From Corbicula japonica (taxonomy: Eukaryota > Mollusca > Bivalvia > Venerida > Cyrenidae): a stretch of DNA of 64,000 nucleotides. Below, piece after piece: positions 56,301-64,000 of the stretch. The translations under genes were made by a program, and so were the position numbers. The stretch lies in the NCBI GenBank assembly GCA_038501625.1, contig JAZAYU010000011.1, positions 9,122,849 through 9,186,848 of the forward strand, given 5' to 3'. Under the pieces are notes generated by a model. The model searched no databases, was not told the origin of the DNA, and worked only from the letters and a program-made list of their open reading frames with translations. Position 1 is the stretch's first letter. Each line of letters starts with the position of its first letter.

Positions 56301-59300
56301 TCAGATAATTGACTAACAAAGGGTGGTTATTGACAGGGGGCCAACTGACACATAATTACCTCGCCTGTTCAAATAAGCAATAGGTATTGATAATGGGTCC
56401 GTCAAATATCGGTTATAATAAAAAAAAATGAAAAATTGGATTTGCGCGAATTTATGTCTGCACAAAAAAGTCTTTTCCGGCCATAGCATGAAATTTCGTG
56501 CCAGCAGAATTAAATGATACCACAGTAATTCTTTCCAATTTACTCTGACATCAGCTTCTTGTGGTTTTGAGGAGATTTGGTGTGGAGTGTTCAACAAGCT
56601 AGAAATGTTCTGTCTGGCTGTTTTCTGTGTAAACAAAGAGAAGAAGCTATTGGAAAACTTATTTTATATTAAATAGACTTTGATAAAATTAATGTGTTTG
56701 CAGTTGAAGTTCAGGGGAGACCACTCACATCTCTGTCTCAGAGGTCATCCAGCCACAGTGCCACAAGAAACAACACATCAAATAAAAGACCCAAAACTAC
56801 AGGTACATTGTAGACATCTATTTGGATATTTGAAAAAATAATGTAACATATGACCATTTAAGGGAGTATTAAAGTTAAACCTTAGATTTCTCCAGTGAAC
56901 TTCTTTTCTTTACCATCGATTGTTCCAAGTCGGTTCCCTACCCTATTCAAGTTTGTTCTGTTTGTTTCGTCCCCGGAATATCTGCCTCCTTTGTTGTTGG
57001 TTAATTAACTGTTTTCACTTAAAGGAAGAAAATGTCTGTTAAATGAATAAAAGCAACAGAAAAAACATTTTTGTTTTTGCAAGAGAGGATAGAAAAAGTA
57101 GAGTTATAGCAATGTTAATTTAAGCTAAGAAGAATTACATTATTTGTTTTATACTAATAAACCCTTAATCAATTAGAGCCACAGATGGCTCTTGACAATT
57201 TGTCTATAGACAGAGCAATCTGGAATGGCTAACAGCAGAGGTATTTCTATCAGTTACCAATCATTTTGAAATTACATAGCTGGCTTAAGTCTAATCATTT
57301 AAGTAATGCTTTAGCTGTGCTGCTCTGGTGAAGATTCTATTTTAACCCTTTTACTCCATAAAAACATTTATATACACATTTTTACCACATGTGTAAACAG
57401 TGTAGATCACGATCAGCTGGCACAACTTTGCCATCTGATCAGGATCTACACTTTCCACTTTTTGATTGATAAGGTAATTTCTGAGTGTAAAGCATTAAAC
57501 ATAGCAGATCCTGATCAGAAAGCCCGCCCGGCTAGCTCAGTGGATAGAGCATCGGACTGTCAATCCAGGGGTCGTGAGTTCGATCCCCAGCCGAGGCGGG
57601 AAAAATTTCTCCGTGACAATTGAACTCAGACATTGCGTCTGAGAGTCATTTGTCCCTCACCTCTGATTCAAGTGAGGAAGCAGTCAGTCGCTTGCGGAGA
57701 AATTGGTTAGTACTGGTAAGAGACCCAGGAACACCGGTTAGGTGGACTGACCGCCGGGATATAACCAAAAAGGTGTTGAAACCAGGCGTTAAACCCCAAA
57801 CAAACAAACAAACAATCCTGATCAGAAGGCATGAATGTGCCGGCTGATCTCAATCTACATTGTGTGCACATGCCATAGAATGCATATATATTAATTTAAA
57901 TGTCAATTCCTTACAGAAAGTAGAGCTGTAGGTGGTATTTGATAAAAGTCAGTTGATGAGATTAAACAGTTTCGCGAATGGTCCATGTAGCAGTGTTTTC
58001 AGGTGTTTGTCCTAGAATGCATTCAAACCCCAAAATGGATTTAGTTTTTAGTTAAGGGCAGCTCTGACATAAACATTATCCATTTTAATCTCACGACTGA
58101 GGAACGAAAATTATTTCTTCAATGTTCTCAAAATTCCCCAGTGTTGATCATTGTTTACATTAGATTTCTAACCAGTGGAGTGTCAGACTCAGATTAAAAA
58201 AAAATGTGTTATCATTTTATTTTTGGGGGATGAATTTTTGCAAAAACGCCCCAAAAGGTGTTTCTGTGTGATTATAAATTCACATATGACATATTATTAA
58301 ATGGTGTAATTTTGCGGGAGTTTAAATTGCACATTAACCTTAGAGCGAAATATGCGCAAACCCATGCAAAATATAATAATACTACAGTAGCAAGGTTAAA
58401 GAGTTGATTTGATACTGCTTTTATGAAGATCGTTATCTAGAAAACAAGAGGTGTAATCAAAAGAGACGATTAAGGTGCTAAGCAAAATTAATTCTCGTAC
58501 ATTTATGTCAATTTTGTAAACCTAACAAACATACACATAACTTTTTTTCTCAATTATTTCTGCCTAAATTTTAAATAGTTTCATTTCCTTTATATAATTG
58601 TCACTTTTCAAATCAGGACCTGATCAGATGGGTTATTGATGGTTTGTTTTATATTGGCAAAATAAAACACATTTCAATAAATAATGATTAAATGTTATTA
58701 ACATAAACCATAAGAGATCACTGAGCCCTGCTGTCACATCGAATGACAAGGAAAACAGGAGAATATAGATTTAACTGAAATCAATAATTAATATATAGTT
58801 ATTGGATGATTAAAGAGACAGAAAATCTCCAAGTCAATTCATGCTTACATTAGGGAGCTGATATAAGATCAAACAAAACTCAAAACTTCTTACAATGGAG
58901 TAAAAGGAATTTTTTCTGATGCATACTACTGCAGAACTATGCCTGAGATCATAAAACTAAAACTGGAGACCAGTCTCAAATCTGAAGCATCTTATTGGCT
59001 GAAATGGAGACAAGTATACATTTCAGCCAATCAGATGCTTGAAAATTGAGACCGGTCTAGAGTTTTAGTTTTATAATCTTGGGCCATTTTATTTTAAAAA
59101 TAAAATATTAAGTAATTCATTTTTTCATTCTTATATATTTAGGACAAATAAAGAACAATAAGACAGTGCATGACAGTTTCATGATAGTGCATGCTGATCG
59201 TGACCTGTTAGAGACTCGACGCTCATACCGCAGCATCACTAACAAAATACACCGGCACTGGGATCCGGAGAACCATGACCTGAACACGGGCACTTACCAG

Positions 59301-62300
59301 CGTGGCAAAAAACCCCCTGGAGTACCAACAGTTGACTCTTGGTTAACCTTTAGTGGCTCACAGACAGAGGAGTCTCAGGGCATTGTTGATGCATTTGCAG
59401 GTGAGGTTTTGTTCATGGGTCTAGTTACTGTGGTATAATTATATTTCATGGGGACTTGCCAATTATGTGGCACAGAAAGTGCGACAAATCACTCCCCCAG
59501 CATAATCAAACATAAATTTTTATCTGAATAATTCAACTTCCTAAAATATTAATGTCTGCCAATAAATGCATTTATGTCATTAGCACACATTTTTTTCTCA
59601 TGAAAAATAGTGATACCTCAGTACATTTCATTAATTCTACTCTACCATTACCAAAATCACTGCTGTTTTTGACTCGTGTTCACAACCATATCATTGCTGC
59701 AACACATTTACTTTGGCTGTCTCGGCTAGCATGGTTTTGTCCCTTTGATAAAGAGCAATCTGAATGACAGCATGTTCAAACAATATTATGGATCAGAAGT
59801 GTGGGGTTTTAATAGCTTGCTTTGCTTTTATTTTGATTGCTTATTTTAATTTAAGCTACAACTTACGTGGCAGTCTGATGATTTTAACTTGTGAAACATG
59901 ATCAAACATTTTTTATTGTTTTTTTTTAATTTCATGCCTGAATGAAAAAAGATTCATACCTTTTTCAAACATTTCTAATCCTATACTGGTACTTAGTCAA
60001 ATATTGCAACTGACTTTCTGGTATTCTATAATTCTACTAGCCAATATAAAACTTTCAAAAGCTGAAGATAAGAACTTGGAGATAGGAAAACAGTATAATG
60101 TTCAGTTTTGATAATGAACACAATTTTAACGAATAAAATATTTGGGATAAGAGGCTGGTCACAGTTTATGTTATCCTCGCTGTATGTTTGTAAAACTATG
60201 ACAATAGACTGAGACTGTTCTCTAGTACTTGCCATTGGTAATATCTAAAACTGTGCTCAATTTAAACTAATAAGAGCCCAAGATCTGAATCTACATTGTT
60301 TACCATGAGATATAAATCTCAAGTTTTGGAAACTACCAGTCTTAAATCTTGAGCATCTGACTAGCTCAGATAGAAACAAGACGCCATTTTATTCAATCAG
60401 ATGCAATAGATTTGATTCTGGTCTCCATTTTAACTAATCAGATGCTGAAGATTAGAGTCTGGTCTTCAATCTCAGTTTTACAATCATGGAACCATATTGC
60501 TGGGATCTCAGATTGAGGGATGAATTACTAAAAGACAGTTTTCTTAGAGCCTTCCCAATAATATGAAGACCAACTGCTACTGTTGCTCTATCTTAATCTG
60601 AGAGAGCTAAAGGAGTAGTCTGTAGACAAGCAGTAAGTTGTTTAGTAGAACTTTTCTTACTTTTCCAACCCTTTTACTCAAAATATTGATTGCATATATA
60701 TGTTGTTTCATATTTTTTTGCATGGACAACCAGTGTAGACTACGATCAGCTAACTATCTGATCTGGATCTATACTGGTCACCTCAGAAAGAACCTAATGA
60801 CCGTAAAAGTGAACAATGCTGATCCAAATCAGACAGCACGGATATCTGATGTGCCTACTGATTAGGATCTACACTGTTTGCCCATGGGATATAAGCATAT
60901 CCCATAGAGTAAAGGGTTCAAACTGTTCTTATACAAGAATTATTTTTGTTCATATTGAAACTTTTTACATTTTAAATGTATTTTACAGTTAAAAATTGTT
61001 GTGTTTCTCACTGGAAAATAACCCACTCCAGAAACATATTAAACCTGATCCTTTAACCTATTAATACAGAGCAGGTGCTTGAAAAGTTTCTGGCAGACTC
61101 TGATTCAAGTTGCGATTCTGAGATGGAAGGTTGTACAACTTGCAATATTAAATGTTTATAAAATGGGATGGCTTCCTAATACGTATTTTGGTGGACAGGA
61201 TTTTATTATATTCTAGTAGATTTAAATTTTAAATTCACATTTGCATTAGTGCATAAATGGTAAAACCCCTTCTTATTTCAATGGTACTTATACAGTTTTT
61301 GCTAGAAGGTGATTATTACAGTATTCTTTAAGTGTGTAAAAAGACTATCATTAAAAAGATTAACACTTTTCATAGATACACTTTTATTGCATGGGTGAAC
61401 AGTTTAGATCCAGATCAGCCGGCACATCAGTGCTGTCTGATCAGGATCTTAACTGTTCGCTTTTTTGTTCATCAGGTTATTTCTGACCAAAATGTGACCT
61501 GTGCAGATCCTGATCAGACAGCACGGATGTGCCGGCTGATCTGGATCTACACTGGTCACACATGTCTCAAAATGTGTATACATTGAAGAAAGAGTTAAAT
61601 TAGTTTTGCTTAGAATTTTTTGACCTTTAAATGCAAGTGATCATAAATATATTATTATTTAAATATAATTTTAAAGCCTTGTAGAAGTTTCTTTTTTCAC
61701 TCAGGCTGATGGTTTAACTAAATATTGAACAGTGTGTAGCTTTTTCTTGTTCTGTCAGAGAAGTTTGGTAAAAGTTCTGTCTAAAGTAGATTTTCGAGTT
61801 GCCTATAAGCTTTTACAAACTGTATACATACTATAGTCATTCAAAATTTTCATCCTGTCCACCATTGCTTTAAATGTGCAATGTTGAGCTAGCAATAATT
61901 TGTTGAATCAAATGAAAAATCCTCCACATACCAGATTTTGTGATAACATCAGCCATTAAACCAACAGCCAATTTGTACTTCTACATATGATCATTATAAA
62001 TAATCATTATTAATGTCACATGTTGGCATAGATTTCATATGGAACAATTTTAATATACCTTTCCCTATTAAGGATTGCATTAATATTGTATGATGTTCAT
62101 AAGGGTATGGAAAACATTTGGTTTGTTTAATTGTATGAAGCCAGAGGGCTTCATGCTCCCTTTAAACAACCCAAATGTTTTTCATATCCAGATGAATGCA
62201 ATAAAATATTGATTCGATTGTTATAATTACACTCCTAAATATTCTCAGTTCTTATGAAAATATTGAGGAGAATTAGGGATATGACAACCTATTGAATGAA

Positions 62301-63973
62301 TGTTGAAACAGCCACATTGACCACAAAGCAAATGATGGCATGCTTTTTTGCAGCAACTTATAGTTAACTGTGTGGTCGTCAGCATCACAAAACAAACCTG
62401 TGCACAGTCTAGTAGTTTTTGCATGACTTTTGTTGTAGCCATGCCCCTAACAAAATAATTTCCAATGCAGAATGGAAACAGTGTGAGGAAAGCCTTTTAT
62501 CATAAGTGCAAGATGAGTGTGAATTTTAGAACTGAAAAAAATTCATGTTAGTAAAACATTAACTAAGTGAATCAGTAAAACATTAAGTGAATTTAATGAA
62601 TTTCATTTAAAACTGCGATTTTCTATCTTATTGTTCAGATACTGCTATTTTGAGAATTTTTGTGCATGCTAGTACATGTAAGAAACCTTTAGGTCTGTGG
62701 GTATTCTTGGCTTTCAGAGTTGCTCCTTGAAACTGCTTGCAATAACATTCCCTGGCAGTAGATAGATTATAAATTAATTTATCTTAATCGTTAAACTGTA
62801 TTGAAATAAAACTGTTTTTTGTAGGTGTCAATTTTCAAAATAAGAGACATGTTATATCAAGATTTTGACACACATTGTAAAAAATAATCATACAAAATTA
62901 AATCTTTTATACAGTGATTCTTTCTCTGATTTGTTTACTTTTATTTACTTATTTTTGTAGGCTTGACAGATTTTATTATTTAAATATAAAAGATGTAAAT
63001 CATCCAAAAGATTTTCTTAAACACTAATGAATGTTAGATAACAAGTATAGATTTCTTGTCAAAGAATCATTATAATTATAAAGATATCAAACTTTGGGAT
63101 TCTTTGTATGCTTTCATTTACCTGTTATGATTGGTATAAGGTGCTTTTAGCTTGTGACCATATTCTAATTTTTCTTTATTATTAATGTTTTCCTGTGATT
63201 TATCTAGTGTTTAAACTGCAATGTTTATAATGATTGATAACACAAAAGGACTGTTGAGGTGAAAGTTATTATTTTAAGTGAAGAGAACAATAACATAATT
63301 TGAAAATTGTGGGAAATTGAACAGAAAGAAATAGAAGTTGAAGATAGTTGAAATCATCTTTGTTTAAGAAAATTAACTATTGAAAAAAAATTGTATGACA
63401 GCAGAATTGATTTTAACTTTCAGAAGAAATAAACTATGAGAACAGTTCAAATGAATGCACCCAAAGGTTTCGAGATGTCAGCTTTGATCACTGTTTGTGA
63501 AAAGGCACAAAAGATATTCCACTTGAGTTATCTTTCTTTCAGATATAATACCACTCCAGTAAAATTTCTTATATAGATAATCAATCATTTATGGAAACAA
63601 TTGATTTCAATTAATCTCTTTGCTAAAAGCAATTTTAAAGGTAAGTCCAGAACAAAATTTTAATTTAATTTTTATCAATTAGGCTTTTAGCATGTATACT
63701 GTAATATATTAATTTTATTATAATTAATTGCAATTTTTTCTCAAAAACAAAATTTAGTAGTTATTTTTAAGGTGTATAATGTATTTAATAACATGCATGT
63801 TTCTGATTGGTAGATATTGATTCAGCAGGAGAGTACTATAACGTGGAGGGTGGAGTAGGCAGTCGCATTGCTCAGCAACTTCAAAAAGGAGATAAAATTC
63901 GCATTGGAATCAATGGAAATGTTCAATCTCAGGACCTCAAAGTCAAGAAATGGATCAAAGAGGATAGCTTTTT
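47183..63973 (+). CDS. Unidentified multi-exon gene, seven exons, partial
   Basis: Exons at 47183-47306, 54013-54188, 55435-55532, 56704-56802, 59143-59400, 61070-61129 and 63814-63973 all have AG/GT borders. Their phases chain without a stop, giving about 320 residues, which chance would rarely produce. I do not recognise the protein. In order it has a charged segment (QKYLMALDYVDFHANSVLKK), KRPLGDIETKHRYTPTQPVL, a basic Ser-rich stretch (PPRRSKTPRKTKT), a longer exon with SFMIVHADRDLLETRRSYR and IHRHWDPENHDLNTGTYQRG, an acidic piece (FLADSDSSCDSEME) and a final piece (GSRIAQQLQKGDKIRIGING). No signal peptide or membrane segment is seen. It continues to the right and may have earlier exons. 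Confidence 0.72.
47310..49600 (+). repeat. Intron repeats: double-hairpin and foldback copies
   Basis: Double-hairpin copies lie at about 47604-47792, 48020-48195 and 48552-48797. A foldback copy at 48405-48545 has near-perfect arms. At 48950-49255 there are several consecutive foldback half-units (GAGATTTGAGACTGGTCTCCA repeated near 49080, 49145 and 49205). Confidence 0.8.
49609..51875. mobile_element. Tandem-core (helentron/pearl-like) element with 145-bp satellite
   Basis: The left end carries a hairpin, CTCCCCGAAGAAATTCGGGGGAG, and GTCAGTCAGTCCGTCC. The right end has TTTGGGGAGCATCACCCG and a GTCTTTGACGGTTTCTTG hairpin. Between them about 13 units of roughly 145 bp carry CTTGAAGGTCAAGGTCACAG, ACAGAAATGATCACCATAAT and GAGACGACRTGTCGC. 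The spacing of a diagnostic variant is about 435 bp, so three-unit blocks were amplified. Open frames here are repeat translations. Confidence 0.88.
52026..52298. repeat. Double-hairpin palindrome with partial internal duplication
   Basis: Left end TAACCCTTTCCTCAATATATAC. Hairpin 1 is intact. The second hairpin's first arm is repeated (AACAGTTTAGATCCTGATCAGA, then AACAGTACAGATCCTGATCAGA), and the right end is degraded. Confidence 0.85.
52300..54010. other. Intron, AT-rich, one foldback element
   Basis: Apart from a decayed hairpin near 52440 and a foldback copy at 53718-53865 with well-matched arms, I see nothing coding on either strand between exons a and b. Confidence 0.5.
54013..54188 (+). 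CDS. Unidentified gene, exon b
   Basis: 58 codons plus two bases; acceptor TTATTTGTAG, donor GTGAGA. It includes KRPLGDIETKHRYTPTQPVL and RTYRPKSSADIITEQHALIH, polar and conserved-looking. The two trailing bases AG are completed by the first G of the next exon. Confidence 0.72.
54430..55035. repeat. Double-hairpin palindrome copies in intron
   Basis: One copy with a truncated second hairpin lies at about 54430-54640 (intact GCGACCAGTG hairpin), a remnant at 54650-54735 and a diverged copy at 54798-55035. Confidence 0.8.
55435..55532 (+). CDS. Unidentified gene, exon c
   Basis: 98 bp with acceptor TTTACAG and donor GTATGT. It encodes NIASAPPRRSKTPRKTKTAE and a Lys/Asn-rich tail: basic, low complexity, with SKTP and TPRK sites. 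Phase matches exons b and d. Confidence 0.7.
55540..56700. other. Intron, nothing firm
   Basis: AT-rich, with a stretch near 55815-55870 (CGTGTATTTCGCGCTCGG, GTGCGAATTTAAAACC) reminiscent of the ends of pogo-like MITEs. No element is delimited. Confidence 0.35.
56704..56802 (+). CDS. Unidentified gene, exon d
   Basis: 99 bp; acceptor TTTGCAG, donor GTACAT. It encodes a Ser/Arg/Asn-rich segment, VEVQGRPLTSLSQRSSSHSA then NKRPKTT, continuing the basic linker of exon c. Confidence 0.7.
57341..57895. repeat. Double-hairpin palindrome interrupted by a SINE
   Basis: Left end TTAACCCTTTTACTCC and first hairpin at about 57395-57455. The second hairpin is split by the SINE at 57521-57814; its distal arm resumes with GATCAGAAGGCATGAATGTG. 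Confidence 0.8.
57521..57814 (+). mobile_element. tRNA-derived SINE with 13-bp target-site duplication
   Basis: The head (about 57523-57599) is a tRNA-like sequence with A box TAGCTCAGTGG, B box GAGTTCGATCCC, paired acceptor ends CCCGCC/GGCGGG and a GTC anticodon position, so Asp-like. A body of about 190 bp follows, ending in GGCGTTAAACCCC and a (CAAA)n tail. It is flanked by ATCCTGATCAGAA at 57508-57520 and again at 57815-57827. Structure fits the tRNA-headed SINEs widespread in molluscs; the exact family is not assigned. Confidence 0.9.
57900..59140. other. Intron, one foldback copy
   Basis: A foldback copy with good arms lies at about 58950-59090 (AAACTGGAGACCAGTCTCAAA and its partner). 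The rest is AT-rich without a recognised element. Confidence 0.45.
59143..59400 (+). CDS. Unidentified gene, exon e (largest)
   Basis: 258 bp; acceptor TATATTTAG, donor GTGAGG. It encodes HDSFMIVHADRDLLETRRS, NKIHRHWDPENHDLNTGTY and GVPTVDSWLTFSGSQTEESQ. The mix of Trp, His and Pro suggests a folded, conserved domain. No family was recognised. Confidence 0.78.
60318..60500. repeat. Foldback element copy, diverged
   Basis: CCAGTCTTAAATCTTGAGCATCTGACTAGC at the left has weaker partners at 60400-60470, and an extra half-unit is present. Confidence 0.6.
60665..60922. repeat. Double-hairpin palindrome, diverged copy
   Basis: Left AACCCTTTTACTC, right GAGTAAAGGGTTCAAAC; both hairpins are recognisable but shortened. 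Confidence 0.75.
61070..61129 (+). CDS. Unidentified gene, exon f
   Basis: 60 bp with acceptor TTAATACAG and a weak donor GTTGTA. It encodes EQVLEKFLADSDSSCDSEME, acidic and Ser-rich with casein-kinase-2-like sites. It is kept because its phase links exons e and g exactly. Confidence 0.6.
61357..61600. repeat. Double-hairpin palindrome, near full length
   Basis: Both hairpins are well preserved in the orientation with AACAGTTTAGATCC first. The outer terminal repeats are degraded (TTAACACTTTTCATAG and GAAGAAAGAGTTAA). Confidence 0.85.
61605..63810. other. Intron, AT-rich, nothing recognised
   Basis: No repeat family, exon or RNA gene seen on either strand. Confidence 0.45.
63814..63973 (+). 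CDS. Unidentified gene, exon g
   Basis: 160 bp; acceptor TGATTGGTAG, donor GTAAGT. It encodes DIDSAGEYYNVEGGVGSRIA, QLQKGDKIRIGING and DLKVKKWIKEDSFL, the last compatible with a small beta-rich domain. It ends two bases into a codon; the next exon is outside the window. Confidence 0.72.
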
Positions 63974-64000
63974 GTAAGTTTCACTTTCTATGCTTTGCTT

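Noticed and set aside
57523..57599. A genuine tRNA-Asp gene
   Set aside because: It has tRNA features but is fused to a SINE body with a (CAAA)n tail and target-site duplication, so it is the SINE head.
57620..57847. 75-codon frame over the SINE
   Set aside because: It reads through the SINE body and CAAA tail; repeat translation.
1..64000. CRISPR array or bacterial operon
   Set aside because: The tandem arrays have long diverged units without spacers, and the genes have introns; the DNA is eukaryotic.

Overview
The window is nuclear DNA of an animal, almost certainly a bivalve mollusc and probably a clam. It is AT-rich, its genes are split into short exons with GT/AG borders, and it is dominated by mollusc-type repeats: helentron/pearl-like tandem-core elements, a tRNA-headed SINE, TIR elements, and Penelope-like retroelements that look like Naiads. 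Bacterial-style ORF logic does not apply, and most open frames longer than 60 codons here are chance or lie inside repeats. The species call is inference; repeat content and gene structure are what is seen.

Two host genes are supported. On the minus strand, from 28738 down to 4631 and continuing off the left edge, lies the 5' half of a MAP3K1 (MEKK1) gene: nine coding exons, all phase-compatible. They encode the start codon, a basic N-terminal region with two near-duplicate micro-exons, the SWIM zinc finger and the first half of the RING finger. The kinase exons are outside the window. On the plus strand, seven phase-compatible exons (47183 to 63973, open at the right edge and possibly at the left) belong to a second multi-exon gene whose product I do not recognise.

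Layout: 1-4400, three tandem-repeat arrays; 4631-17322, MAP3K1 exons 2-9 with introns full of palindromic repeats, a pogo-like deletion derivative and a 20-bp minisatellite; 17323-28547, the large first intron, holding a LTR retrotransposon (LTRs at about 19296-19810 and 27802-28337). That retrotransposon carries or surrounds a Tc1-like element, gag-protease remnants, a LINE fragment with a MITE in it, a CTDSPL2 phosphatase retrocopy and a hAT remnant. 28548-28738 is MAP3K1 coding exon 1; 29948-31167 a mariner-type TIR element; 31490-37745 a cluster of Naiad-like Penelope retroelement copies; 37750-47180 mostly unassigned, with MITEs and palindromic repeats; 47183-63973 the second gene, with a 145-bp satellite (49.7-51.7 kb), a SINE and many palindromes in its introns.

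The most interesting signals are: (1) the Penelope-like copies, whose reading frame is interrupted by TGA codons, one shared by two copies and one sitting in the CxC motif, as expected for the selenocysteine-encoding Naiads reported from clams; (2) a roughly 240-bp palindrome made of two mirror-image 66-nt hairpins, present about 30 times; (3) a host-phosphatase/LINE chimeric retrocopy; and (4) micro-exon duplication in MAP3K1.
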